DNA from: Myxococcales bacterium | GTDB lineage: Bacteria > Myxococcota_A > Polyangia > Fen-1088 | Length of the DNA stretch: 54,040 nt | Direction of reading: 5' to 3' | Assembly: GCA_025350815.1 (NCBI GenBank) | Contig: JANXXE010000119.1 | Span: forward strand, 1 to 54,040 | In this document: positions 1-8,534 of the stretch, piece after piece | How positions within the stretch are numbered: the stretch's first letter is position 1 | How the letters are laid out: each line of letters starts with the position of its first letter | Program-made: the position numbers and the translations under genes | Notes under the pieces: model-generated | Told to the model about the DNA's origin: nothing | What the model saw: the letters and a program-made list of their open reading frames with translations, nothing else | Database searches by the model: none

Positions 1-332
1 TCGAACTGCCCGCTGCGCGTCTGGCCGCCGGACAGACCGCGGAGGCCTGGCGGGCATCCTGGACGGCGTTTCTGCGCCTTGATGATGTGTTGGTCCAGTG
101 GGGAACATTCTATGGCGGCGTCGCCGCGGCCGAGGGTTTGCAACTGCCCGCGACCGTCATTGATATGCGCGCAGGACTTTCGCAGATGCTGCGGCAGCGT
201 GTGGGCACCGTGGAGGACGCGGCCGCCAGGCTGGACTCGCCGGCTGCAGTCGCCGCACATGGCTTTGCTGGGCGTGGGGGCCGGCGTCTGACCGCGCTTG
301 GGCGCGTGCTGCGGGGCGTGTGCGGCCTGTGA
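1..332 (+). CDS. 3' end of an unidentified gene (partial)
   Basis: An open frame enters from the left edge (first full codon at position 3) and stops with TGA at 330-332, giving about 109 residues. The C-terminal part ends in a basic, Gly/Arg-rich tail (FAGRGGRRL). I see no motif that identifies a family and no signal peptide, because the N-terminus lies outside the window. The frame runs without a stop from the edge and ends 26 nt before the next plus-strand ATG, which fits a real gene end. Function unknown. Confidence 0.5.
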   Translation, partial: ELPAARLAAGQTAEAWRASWTAFLRLDDVLVQWGTFYGGVAAAEGLQLPATVIDMRAGLSQMLRQRVGTVEDAAARLDSPAAVAAHGFAGRGGRRLTALGRVLRGVCGL

Positions 333-358
333 TACCCGTGCTGCTGTAGACTTCAGCG

Positions 359-1126
359 ATGTTGTTGGTCGTGACCCGGGCACCCGATTCTCCCGACGCC
401 CTCGCTGCCGCTGCGCAGGCCACGGGTCTGGCGCTGGCGGAAGTTCGGATGCGCCTGGCCGGCACGTTGCCGCGCTCGTTGCTCAGCGACGCGGATCGCG
501 ACCGTGTTGCGGCCGCTGCCGCCGCGTTGGAACGTCTGGATTTCGGCGTGTTTTGCTGTGATCCGACTGCCGCCCCCACGGATGACAGCCGCGTCGTCGC
601 CCGGTCGTTGACCTTGGCTGCGGGCGAACTGACCGTCGTTGATGGTCTGGGAAACAGTCACGACTGTCCGGCGTCCGCAGTGGCCTTTTTCATCCGCGGC
701 ACCCGCATCGCGACGACAGCCAAGACCATCAAGACAACCGATCGAACACTGTCGCTGGGTCGGGCCGCCCTGACCGGTGGTTTGCTGTGGACCAAGAAGA
801 CCGAATCGACCGTCACCAAGACGTCCGAGGAACGTGAAGAGATGATCCTGTTGCACCGAAGGGACGACCAGCCGGACATCGTTCTTTACGAACGGCGCCT
901 CGATTATCGCTGTCTCGGCGGGCACGTCGCTCCGTCGAGTCGCGCCAACTTCGATGCGCTGCTGGGCCGGCTGCGGGCGATCGCCCCTCGCGCCCGTTTT
1001 GACGAACGCATCTTGCGGCCCGGGTTTGTCGCTGGCTTGCCCGCGACGTCGGTCAATTCGCTGGACCTGGCGCTGTTCCTGGTGACCATCAGTCTGACAA
1101 CACAGCGGCCGGCACCAGGGGGCTAG
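359..1126 (+). CDS. Conserved-looking hypothetical protein, 255 aa
   Basis: A 255-residue soluble protein with no signal peptide or membrane segment. The N-terminal third is Ala-rich and helical. The middle (about residues 85-185) alternates charged and beta-prone stretches and includes a Thr/Lys-rich loop with KTSEEREEM near residue 160. The pattern resembles uncharacterised myxobacterial proteins, which is recollection and not a search result. The ATG at 359 lies 26 nt after the upstream stop. Its 3' end overlaps the 3' end of the convergent helicase gene by 38 bp (1089-1126), so the last dozen codons are shared antisense. No function is assigned. Confidence 0.65.
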   Translation: MLLVVTRAPDSPDALAAAAQATGLALAEVRMRLAGTLPRSLLSDADRDRVAAAAAALERLDFGVFCCDPTAAPTDDSRVVARSLTLAAGELTVVDGLGNSHDCPASAVAFFIRGTRIATTAKTIKTTDRTLSLGRAALTGGLLWTKKTESTVTKTSEEREEMILLHRRDDQPDIVLYERRLDYRCLGGHVAPSSRANFDALLGRLRAIAPRARFDERILRPGFVAGLPATSVNSLDLALFLVTISLTTQRPAPGG

Positions 1127-3335
1127 GCGTGGCGGTCACGATCAGCCACAGTTGGTGGGCCGCGCGCGTGGCGCCGATGTGGAACAGGTGGCGGGATTCG
1201 TCGTCGCTGCCGAAGGTGGCGGCATTGGCGTCCAGGATCACGACATAGTCGAATTCAAGGCCCTTGACCTGCCGTATCTCGGTCACCTCGATGCCGGGGC
1301 GAAAGGAAAAATTTTGGGCGCGCACGCGGCTGAGGCCCGGCACCTCGGCGCGGCGCAGGCCTTCGTAGTAGCGGTCCGCCTGTTCGGGATGCCGCGCAAG
1401 CAGGGCGACGGTGGCGCGCGGCTCGCGGGCGAACAGCGGCCGCAGCGCCTCGGCAAGAAAAGCGACCGCCGCGCCCGTGCCGGGGAACCGATGCGCCTCG
1501 ACGGGGGCGCCGCTTCGCGGGGCGTGCACCGATTCGGTGTCGGCCAGATGTCCCATCGCGTGCCGGGCGACTTCCAGGATCTGTCGCGTCGACCGATAGG
1601 CAATCCTCAGCGGCTCGACCGCCACGTGCGACAGCGACAGTTGACCCAGAACCGTCCGCCAGTCGCCAAAGCCGTTGTCTAGGAACAGGCGCTGGGACGT
1701 GTCCCCCGCCAGGGTGACGGAACGGGCGGTCGTGGTCTGGTTGATGAGAACGGACAATTCCAGCGGCGACAGATCCTGCGCCTCGTCGACAAATAGATGC
1801 GCCAGCGGCCGCTTGACCCCGCGTAGCAGTTGATGGGCGTGCAACAGAATGGACACATCCTCGATGTCCAGCAGCGCCTGATCGTCGTCGGTGCGCTGCC
1901 CGTCGATCCCGACGTCGCCGCGGACGTCGTCGTCGTCGGTAGCGGCCTGCGGGCGTTCATCCTGGGGCGGGCGGTTGGCAGGATCGCGCTCGATCACGGC
2001 CGACACCCGATCCGCCATAAAACGATGGGCCTCGTCGATTTCGTCCGGCGACAACGCATTCGGCACGTCCCCACCGGCGACCGCGCCCAGGCGCCCGCGA
2101 TCCGTCAGCAGCTCCGCCCATAGATCGATCAGCGCCCTCGACGTCCGCCGGCCGACGTGCGCCGCCGCCCGTCGTTCCAGGTCGGCCAGCACGCCGGGGT
2201 GACTTTTCAGGCGTGTGACGACGGCGGGCGCGTCGTCCATCATCGCGGCCCGCAGCCACGGAATCGCCAGTCGCAATTCCTTTTCGGCCCATGCCCGAAA
2301 CGTCACCACGCCGACGCCGTGAACGCCCAGGGCCGGCAGCACCTGTCCGATGTACGCCGCCAGCGCCGAGCCATAGGTGACGACCAGAGTGCGTTTGGGG
2401 GGATAGTGATTGGGAAACGCGAAGGCCAGGTAGGCAATGCGGTGCAGGCCGATGGTCGTCTTGCCGCTGCCCGCGCCACCCTGGATCACGACCACGCCTG
2501 AACGCAGCGCCGTGATCAACTCGAACTGGCGGGGATCGATCAGTGCGGCGATTTCGGGCAGGTGGCGATCCAGTCGTTGGTGCCGGTTGACACCCGCACC
2601 CAGCACGCCACGTGTTTTTGCGCGATCCTGCAACGGCCCCGAAAACGTCGTCGTGCGCGCGGCGGTGCCCTCGCCGCCGGCCAGCGCCGATTCGGCGACG
2701 TCGTCGCGGCGCCAGCCACGTTGCGCCGATCCGTCCCTGGTCCACACGCCCTGCGGGCAGGCCACGCGTAGCAACGCGCCGCCGTCGACGGTGACCGTCC
2801 GCCGCGCCAGGATCTCCCCTTGCACCTCGCGCTCGCCAAAGCGCTCCTCGTAGTCGCTGCCCTCGGTGTAGCGGTAGTAAAGCTGACTGACCGGCGCGTG
2901 TCGCCAGTCGACGATGTTCACGCGGCTTGCAGGATCGATGAAGGTCGCGCGGCCGATCAGGACATCGCGTGCGACCACCGGCCGGCCTTCTACCTGTTCG
3001 CGCAGCCGCAGGTGGCCGAAGTACGGGGCCTGGGGATCGACCAGCACGGCTTGCGCCTCGGCCCGGCGTAGCGACACCCCCTGCAAGCGTTCCATCTGCG
3101 CCACCAGCGCGGCCACGTCCTCCAGGCGCGCCTCGCCGATCTCGTCGCGCAGGGCCACCAATTCCTGATCGTATTGCGCCGCCGTCCGCCCCCCGCGCGT
3201 GCCGGGATTTTCGGCCGCGCGTTCGGCCAGGGCGGCGCGGACACGGGCCAAAAGGCGTTCCTCCTCGACGGGAATGTCCACGTCGGGTGTCGAATCCTCC
3301 TGCGTGTGGCGCACGGTTGCGGTCAAGCTTGCCAC
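1089..3335 (-). CDS. HelD-like superfamily 1 helicase/ATPase
   Basis: A 748-residue SF1 (UvrD/Rep-type) ATPase of the HelD/helicase IV kind. Visible motifs: Walker A GGAGSGKT at about residues 286-293, motif II DEAQD at 517-521, motif III GDTSQ near 545, motif V KGLEFDYV near 691, and motif VI GATRA near 721. The N-terminus is a charged helical region (about 24-95) and is followed by an INIVDWRHAP-like segment (INIVDWR is VNIVDWR here) at about 139-148, which is typical of HelD and absent from UvrD. HelD proteins in Gram-positive bacteria use the coiled-coil arm to strip stalled RNA polymerase from DNA; that role is inference here. The start is a GTG at 3335 with no clear Shine-Dalgarno, so a start slightly downstream is possible. 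The gene is convergent with the hypothetical gene on its left. Confidence 0.85.
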   Translation of the reverse strand: MASLTATVRHTQEDSTPDVDIPVEEERLLARVRAALAERAAENPGTRGGRTAAQYDQELVALRDEIGEARLEDVAALVAQMERLQGVSLRRAEAQAVLVDPQAPYFGHLRLREQVEGRPVVARDVLIGRATFIDPASRVNIVDWRHAPVSQLYYRYTEGSDYEERFGEREVQGEILARRTVTVDGGALLRVACPQGVWTRDGSAQRGWRRDDVAESALAGGEGTAARTTTFSGPLQDRAKTRGVLGAGVNRHQRLDRHLPEIAALIDPRQFELITALRSGVVVIQGGAGSGKTTIGLHRIAYLAFAFPNHYPPKRTLVVTYGSALAAYIGQVLPALGVHGVGVVTFRAWAEKELRLAIPWLRAAMMDDAPAVVTRLKSHPGVLADLERRAAAHVGRRTSRALIDLWAELLTDRGRLGAVAGGDVPNALSPDEIDEAHRFMADRVSAVIERDPANRPPQDERPQAATDDDDVRGDVGIDGQRTDDDQALLDIEDVSILLHAHQLLRGVKRPLAHLFVDEAQDLSPLELSVLINQTTTARSVTLAGDTSQRLFLDNGFGDWRTVLGQLSLSHVAVEPLRIAYRSTRQILEVARHAMGHLADTESVHAPRSGAPVEAHRFPGTGAAVAFLAEALRPLFAREPRATVALLARHPEQADRYYEGLRRAEVPGLSRVRAQNFSFRPGIEVTEIRQVKGLEFDYVVILDANAATFGSDDESRHLFHIGATRAAHQLWLIVTATPSPLVPAAVLSD

Positions 3336-3383
3336 GGAACGCGTGTCAGCGTCGGCCGTCGAACTGATCTAATCTGCGCCATC

Positions 3384-4205
3384 ATGACCCACGCCCGTAC
3401 GCGCCTCGTCGCTGTCGAAATCGCCCGGGAAGCGGGTCGCCTGCTGATGGAAGGTTGGGGCTCGCGCCCCGCGACCAAGATGAAGACGGGCGCCAGTGAC
3501 GTCGTCACCGAGTACGATCAGCGTGCCGAGGCCCTGGTCGTATCGCGGCTGCGGGCCGCCTTTCCGGGGCACGCCATCGTTGGCGAGGAAGGGACCGAGC
3601 ACACGCCCGAGGGCGACGGCAGTGGCGCGCCGCCGATCTGGTACGTCGATCCGCTGGACGGTACGATGAACTTTGCCCACGGGCTGCCGTTCTTCACGGT
3701 GTCGCTGGGCCTGGTCGAAGGAAATGCGCCGGTGGTCGGCGTGGTACACGCGCCGGTGTTCGGCTGGACGTTCTCGGCCGCGGTCGGCGAGGGCGCCTTT
3801 CGCGACGGCGAACCCATCACGGTGTCGGCCACGCGCGAGCTTGGCCAGTCGTTGCTGGGCACGGGTTTCCCCTACGTCGCCGACAACCCCGATGCCAACC
3901 TGTCTGAATTCTCGGCGTTCCTGAAGCAGACGCACGGCGTGCGGCGGCTGGGCTCGGCGGCGCTGGATCTGGCGTTTGTGTCGTGTGGCTGGTTCGATGG
4001 TTACTGGGAAAGGCACATCAAGCCGTGGGATCTGGCGGGTGGGGCGGCACTGGTGCTGGCGGCCGGCGGCCAGGTGAGCGCCCCGGACGGCGGACCCTTT
4101 GACGCCCGCACCGGCGCCATCATTGCCAGCAACGGGCTGGTGCACGAGCCCATCAGGCGCCTGCTGGCGTCGAGTGCCGTTGAACCGCATGCGCCACCAG
4201 TGTGA
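3384..4205 (+). CDS. suhB: Inositol monophosphatase family protein
   Basis: A 273-residue Mg-dependent phosphatase of the inositol monophosphatase/SuhB family, which hydrolyses inositol-1-phosphate and related sugar phosphates in the cytoplasm. The metal-binding motifs are all present: GEEG at residues 67-70, DPLDGT at 89-94, and the late WDLAGG with Asp216. The length matches the family (260-275). I chose ATG 3384 because the family begins just before the first helix; the open frame runs further upstream to 3174 but only antisense to the helicase gene. The stop overlaps a possible GTG start of the next gene, so the two are probably co-transcribed. The exact physiological substrate cannot be told from sequence. 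Confidence 0.9.
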   Translation: MTHARTRLVAVEIAREAGRLLMEGWGSRPATKMKTGASDVVTEYDQRAEALVVSRLRAAFPGHAIVGEEGTEHTPEGDGSGAPPIWYVDPLDGTMNFAHGLPFFTVSLGLVEGNAPVVGVVHAPVFGWTFSAAVGEGAFRDGEPITVSATRELGQSLLGTGFPYVADNPDANLSEFSAFLKQTHGVRRLGSAALDLAFVSCGWFDGYWERHIKPWDLAGGAALVLAAGGQVSAPDGGPFDARTGAIIASNGLVHEPIRRLLASSAVEPHAPPV

Positions 4206-4216
4206 CACTGCGGGGC

Positions 4217-4528
4217 ATGCCACAGCCCTTCATCCGTCACACCGTGGTCTTCACGTTGAAACATTCCGCCGGCTCGCCCGCCGAGACGACCTTTCTGCGC
4301 GACGGCGAGCGCATCTTGACCGCCATTCCATCGGTGCACCGCTTCGAGTGTCTGCGCCAGATCAGCCCGAAGAATTCTTATCGTTTTGGCTTCTCGATGG
4401 AATTTCGCGATCAGGCCGCGTACGACGCCTACAGCGTGCATCCCGCGCACACGTCGTTTGTCGAGACCCGCTGGATCCCCGAGGTCAGCCAGTTTCTTGA
4501 AATCGACTACGTCCCGAACGGCGGGTGA
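4217..4528 (+). CDS. Dabb (stress-responsive A/B barrel) domain protein
   Basis: A 103-residue protein with the dimeric alpha/beta-barrel (Dabb) fold. It starts FIRHTVVFTLK, the typical first strand of the family, and ends with the HPAHTSFVE...IDYV strand-helix pattern seen in Dabb proteins. These act as small dimeric barrels; some are enzymes but most have no known reaction. An alternative GTG start at 4202 overlaps the suhB stop as GTGA and would add five residues. ATG 4217 places the first strand at the N-terminus as is usual. Either way the gene is almost certainly expressed with suhB. Confidence 0.8.
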   Translation: MPQPFIRHTVVFTLKHSAGSPAETTFLRDGERILTAIPSVHRFECLRQISPKNSYRFGFSMEFRDQAAYDAYSVHPAHTSFVETRWIPEVSQFLEIDYVPNGG

Positions 4529-4650
4529 GTTACGGCGCGGCGTCGGTGCACTGGGACGTGGCACCCTGGACGGTGCAACGAAGCGCTGCACGCGCCCAAC
4601 GTCGGTGCACTGATTGCCGGCACAGCAGGGGGGTGCATTCCCACGGTAGT
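4529..4650. other. Convergent intergenic region with short direct repeat and small hairpin
   Basis: This 122-bp gap separates two convergent gene ends. It carries a perfect 13-bp direct repeat, CGTCGGTGCACTG, at 4541-4553 and 4600-4612. A small hairpin, GCACC-CTGGAC-GGTGC, lies at 4561-4576. No U-tract follows, so it is at best a weak terminator. Confidence 0.35.
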
Positions 4651-6921
4651 CTAGTCGAAAAGGCCCATTGCCACTTGCCAATGACGGGCCACGGCAAAGT
4701 GTCTCATACGGTCCAATAGATTGGCTGGATTGCCACCGCAGGACATTCCGGCAGGCGACTGAGCCGCCTCGTCGAGGGTGTAGTCGGCCGCTGCGTCGTC
4801 GATCAGGGGAAGGACCTGCTGCGGCGACAGTACGGTTCGATCGAGCTCTATGAGCTTGGCAATGAATTCGGCGCGGTAGGCGCGCAAGAACGTGTCCTTC
4901 AGGAAGCTGAAGTAATCGCTCCGGTTGTTCCGGATGTTGACGGCGCCCACAAAGAACGACCCGTCCGGGGGGACGAAGCCGCCCATCAGCAAATCCATAT
5001 CCTGCGGCATGACCATCCATTTGCCGTCGGCGCGTTTGTATAAAAAGTGGTTTTGCCAGAAATCATCGAACGGCCCCATCCAGTTGATGACGGCCATGTA
5101 GGACAGCAGTAACGGCAAATCGAAATTGTCGGCAAAAAACTTTCGTTGTCGGTCCAGGCCGCCTGCGCGGGCTTCGTGCAGGCCGGTCACCAGATTCATG
5201 ACGTCGTCCGAGTCCGAACGCCAATCAGTCAACGACTGGCGCTTGTACGAATAGGCAAAGCGCTGGCTGGGGGTATAGCCGCAGTAGTCGGGCAAGGGCC
5301 GCTCGTCGGTAAAGCCGTAGGGACCTTCGTCCCAACGGGCGCCTTCAGCCTTCCACAGATCGCCGAGCACATGATCCTTGCCGAAGAAGCGCAGCAAGTG
5401 ATCTTCGTCGGGAACCTCGACCCGCTGCATGTAGTGGTAGTAGGCGCCATTGATGTAGACGCGCGCGTATTCGGTCTGCGGCCCCGGGATGCCCGCCTTT
5501 TCGAAAAGTTGGTAGCCGACGGTGGTGGCAAAACCCTGACAGGCCTGGGTTAGCTTGTTGAGGTTGATGGACTTCTTGTTCTCGAATCGCGACCAACGTG
5601 GAAAATTGATGTGCCAGGATAGAACACGAAACAACGCAGGGCGCGCGGGCACGGGCGTCTCGGCGGGCCACTTGGTCATGTCGATCGGTAACCCGCTGGC
5701 CCGGTTGGTCCGGCTGCCCTGGTAGCGCGCTTGTACGTCGTAGACGCGCCCGTCCGCCACGAACACCGCCGGCACGCGGGAAAACCAGTCGGCGTTGACG
5801 GCGCACAGCCCGGGCACGCTGCCTGACACGTTGCCCGGGACCCGCCCGGCCTCGATGTAGTCCCACAGGGTCTCCCAGTCCTGCTTCTTGATGAACAGCT
5901 GGAAGGGTCGGGTGACACCGGGCAGTTCGGGCGATACGAAATAGGCGTGCCAGGCGAAGGGATCAGATGGTCGGGGCGAGATGATTTCCTCGCCGTGACC
6001 GCGATTGGCGAGTAGTCGGTAGCGCACGATGCTGCCGTCTTTTTGGCGCGGCAGGCGCGCTTCGAAGCCATCGCCTGCCGCCTTGAGGATGGCGCGGGCG
6101 CGCGGCTCGTCGTCGCGTTCGAGGTCGTCGACAAAATATTCGATGGCGGGCGCCGTCGCGGGGCCGAGACGAGAGAAGCGCATGGACACCAGCGGCGCCT
6201 GGTTCGCCCGAATGAAGGCATCGGTCCGGCCGGTGGCATGAACCTCAAGGTGTGTGGCGATGGCGGCCGGGACGCCCGCCGAGGCGTTGGGCCGTCCCGG
6301 CGTGGCCCCATCCAGCGGCGACGGCGCCCAGTTGGCGGGATCCCCCGACGGCGCGCTGACGGCGATTCGTTCCAGCGAGCGACCGCGGAACTTATGCGCA
6401 TCGAGCGGCAGGTTCTCGGGGGGCAGCCAGGTCTCGCTGCCGCCCAGCGCATCGGCGCCGGCAGGCCAGGGAAACGAATCGCTATAGACCACCTCGTCGG
6501 CGCTTTTTCCCGCCGCATCCAGCAGACCCACGCGCTCGCCGCCGTTGCTCAATGACCCTTCGAAGTTCCCGACGACCCTCGCGGACGAAAGCTTGTAGCT
6601 TGTGACAGCCAGCAGGCTTTTCTTGTTCTTGGCGATCACCAGGTAGCTGCCGGGCGACAAGACAGTGCCGGCGGGAAAGGTGAACTTCACGCCGCGCAGG
6701 GTCCAGCCGGTCAGATCGGCATCCTCGCTTCCGGCGTTGGTGATCTCGATGAACTCGTGCTCCTCGTCGGGCGACGGCTCGGCGACGGGGTGGTACATGA
6801 TCTCGGTCAGCAGCACGCGCGCCCCTTCGTTGCCGCCCAACCTCGAACAACCGCTGCCGGTCAGCAGCAGCGACAGGAGGCCCGCGGCCAGTGGGGAGCA
6901 GGGCCAGCGCAAGGGCTGCAT
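4651..6921 (-). CDS. Exported CotH-like protein with N-terminal lamin-tail domain
   Basis: A 756-residue exported protein. Residues 1-25 form a signal peptide that ends near a cysteine (SGCSRL), probably a lipoprotein, although the lipobox is weak. Residues about 35-165 form a lamin-tail domain (LTEIMYHP, LTGWTLRG, SPGSYLVIA). From about 340 on it is a CotH-type protein: KKSINLNK near residue 452 and the metal-binding QDMDLLMGG near 640 match the K..N and D.D patterns of CotH kinases. CotH proteins phosphorylate spore-coat or extracellular proteins, and LTD-CotH fusions are common in secreted proteins of large-genome bacteria. Its target is unknown. A MITE-like element lies immediately upstream of its start codon (6927-7091), so its promoter must lie in or beyond that element. 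Confidence 0.8.
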   Translation of the reverse strand: MQPLRWPCSPLAAGLLSLLLTGSGCSRLGGNEGARVLLTEIMYHPVAEPSPDEEHEFIEITNAGSEDADLTGWTLRGVKFTFPAGTVLSPGSYLVIAKNKKSLLAVTSYKLSSARVVGNFEGSLSNGGERVGLLDAAGKSADEVVYSDSFPWPAGADALGGSETWLPPENLPLDAHKFRGRSLERIAVSAPSGDPANWAPSPLDGATPGRPNASAGVPAAIATHLEVHATGRTDAFIRANQAPLVSMRFSRLGPATAPAIEYFVDDLERDDEPRARAILKAAGDGFEARLPRQKDGSIVRYRLLANRGHGEEIISPRPSDPFAWHAYFVSPELPGVTRPFQLFIKKQDWETLWDYIEAGRVPGNVSGSVPGLCAVNADWFSRVPAVFVADGRVYDVQARYQGSRTNRASGLPIDMTKWPAETPVPARPALFRVLSWHINFPRWSRFENKKSINLNKLTQACQGFATTVGYQLFEKAGIPGPQTEYARVYINGAYYHYMQRVEVPDEDHLLRFFGKDHVLGDLWKAEGARWDEGPYGFTDERPLPDYCGYTPSQRFAYSYKRQSLTDWRSDSDDVMNLVTGLHEARAGGLDRQRKFFADNFDLPLLLSYMAVINWMGPFDDFWQNHFLYKRADGKWMVMPQDMDLLMGGFVPPDGSFFVGAVNIRNNRSDYFSFLKDTFLRAYRAEFIAKLIELDRTVLSPQQVLPLIDDAAADYTLDEAAQSPAGMSCGGNPANLLDRMRHFAVARHWQVAMGLFD

Positions 6922-6926
6922 CCGGC

Positions 6927-7091
6927 CTAGTGCCTCACGTCAGAAGTTCGGGCAGTGCTGGGACGTCGATCCGACGCTCCGGCTGCGTTGCTCCTCGTTA
7001 CCGTACCTACGGGTACGCCTCCTCGTCGCGCCTTGCCGGACCGCCGGCTTGGCTTCCGATCACTGCCCGATCTTCTGACGTAAGGCACTAG
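6927..7091. mobile_element. MITE-like element with 31-bp terminal inverted repeats
   Basis: A 165-bp non-coding segment is bounded by near-perfect 31-bp inverted repeats, 6927-6957 and 7061-7091, with only 2 mismatches. Each end begins CTAGTGCCT(C/T)ACGTCAGA when read inward. The ends contain the palindrome CTAG, so the target duplication could be CTAG or TA. There is no transposase inside, so any movement would need one in trans. The interior has a short stem CGTACC/GGTACG (7002-7007 with 7012-7017) closed by TACG. The right end runs into the neighbouring gene and supplies its stop codon. I noticed no second copy in this window. Confidence 0.75.
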
Positions 7092-8452
7092 CGCACCGCC
7101 GACGACGTGACCGTCACGTCGGTCAGGGTGGTTGTGCCGATGATCGTCCCGGCGCCCGTGGTCAGGCTGATGCCCACCAAGAAGGGTTCGGGCAGCGGCA
7201 TGGGTGTCTGCGCCACGGGCGTCCACTGAAGGCCGTCGCTGGATACCAGGCCCGTCACTGTGCTGGCAAAGGTGATCGGATCCACCGTGCGTTGCAGGCG
7301 CAGCCACACCGGGGCGGGGCGATCCTCGGCGGCCATCGTGACAACCGTATTCAGCGAAGGCGCGATGCGCGCCTGGAAAATGATTTTGCCAGCAGGGGTC
7401 ACGAAAATGCCCGCGTGCTGCGCGCCCCGGACCAGATTGCCGGGCTGTCCCAGTCGGAACATCAGGCCCACGCGCGCGTTCGGCGTCGTCGCCGGCACGG
7501 TCATCACCCGGGCTGTCAGGGTCAGATTGTCGGCGGCGGCAAAGAAGGCGAAGGCCCCCGCCTCGCCGGTGGAATTGAACCCGTCGCCGCTGCCTGACAG
7601 GGTGACGTTGCTGCCGGCCACCAACACCGTCGGGCCGGCGTGGCTCAGTTCTTCGACCGTCCAGCCGCGTGGTGCGGTGGGGGCATCCCAGACCGCCAGG
7701 CGCAGGATGTCGAAATCCGCGATGGTCTGCGCCATCGGGCTCTTTGACGTGGCGGCTATGCCGACCGCGATGTCGGTCGGTAGGTCGACATCGACGCTGC
7801 CGATCCTGAACCAGCCGAGCGCCCGGTCGACCGTTCGGTAGGCCGTGATGGTGCGGCCGACACGGGTCAGTCGCAACAATGTGCCGGCCCGGATGTTGGC
7901 GTCGGGCGGCAACGCGGTGGTCGGGCCCCCCGTTTGCGCCCGCACCTGCAGGCGCCCTCCCATCGCCGGATCACCGAGAACCGCCAGAAATACGTTGGCG
8001 GCGCCCGCCGAGACGTCGTCGGCCCGGATCATCAACCCCGCCTTGGCGGCGGGATCCGTCATTTGCAGGCTGCGCACACGGGCGACCACGTCGCAGTCAC
8101 CCTTGATCTTCTGGCGGGTGAAGTAGAACGAATCCGCCGCGCCATCGATGTCCGTCCCGCCCGCCCGCAACGAAAAGGCGTTGCCACCAAAGCCCAGTCG
8201 ACCCTTGACGGTACCCACGTCCCCGACGTCCTTGCCCGACCACGGACCGGGATTCGAGGCAGGCGGCAGGGGGGCGTCCAGCAGAACGTCCGTGCCCGTG
8301 CGGTCCGCCCTGCGATCGGCGACCGCCGCATCGACGATCCGATCGTCGGGTGTACCGACCGTCGAACTGTCGGCGCCGCGGCTGCACGACGTTGCCGTCA
8401 ACGTCGCCGTCAACAACGTCGCAATCGAGGACAAACGACCCACAGTGATCAT
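7088..8452 (-). CDS. Exported protein with two concanavalin-like domains
   Basis: About 454 residues. The N-terminus (MITVGRLSSIATLLTATL then TSCSRG) is a signal peptide, probably of a lipoprotein, followed by an Asp/Ala-rich linker. Two repeats of a jelly-roll domain follow, each with an AGLMIRAD or VGLMFRLG strand, an arrangement typical of DUF1349/LamG-like carbohydrate- or surface-binding domains (about residues 75-235 and 265-450). An ATG 15 codons upstream (8497) is possible, but the one at 8452 puts the signal peptide at the N-terminus. The TAG stop lies within the right terminal repeat of the adjacent MITE-like element, so the original C-terminus may have been altered. Role at the cell surface is inferred. 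Confidence 0.7.
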   Translation of the reverse strand: MITVGRLSSIATLLTATLTATSCSRGADSSTVGTPDDRIVDAAVADRRADRTGTDVLLDAPLPPASNPGPWSGKDVGDVGTVKGRLGFGGNAFSLRAGGTDIDGAADSFYFTRQKIKGDCDVVARVRSLQMTDPAAKAGLMIRADDVSAGAANVFLAVLGDPAMGGRLQVRAQTGGPTTALPPDANIRAGTLLRLTRVGRTITAYRTVDRALGWFRIGSVDVDLPTDIAVGIAATSKSPMAQTIADFDILRLAVWDAPTAPRGWTVEELSHAGPTVLVAGSNVTLSGSGDGFNSTGEAGAFAFFAAADNLTLTARVMTVPATTPNARVGLMFRLGQPGNLVRGAQHAGIFVTPAGKIIFQARIAPSLNTVVTMAAEDRPAPVWLRLQRTVDPITFASTVTGLVSSDGLQWTPVAQTPMPLPEPFLVGISLTTGAGTIIGTTTLTDVTVTSSAVR

Positions 8453-8514
8453 CACGTCTGGCCCTTGCGATGAGGATAGGTCCGCGTGGGGCGACATCCA
8501 AGGTGAATCTGACG

Positions 8515-8534
8515 GGGCTGATCTTCACCAGCCC
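8515..8534 (-). terminator. Hairpin just after the histidine kinase gene
   Basis: A perfect 6-bp stem, GGGCTG/CAGCCC (8515-8520 with 8529-8534), with an 8-nt loop begins in the stop codon of the kinase gene. It lies where a minus-strand terminator is expected. There is no T-run behind it, so it may be only a transcript-end stabiliser. Confidence 0.35.

Noticed and set aside
157-579. 140-codon minus-strand frame near the left edge
   Set aside because: Low complexity (Ala/Arg/Ser) and antisense to two better-supported plus-strand frames.
7002-7017. TACG-loop hairpin as a rho-independent terminator
   Set aside because: There is no T-run on either side; it is better seen as part of the MITE-like element.
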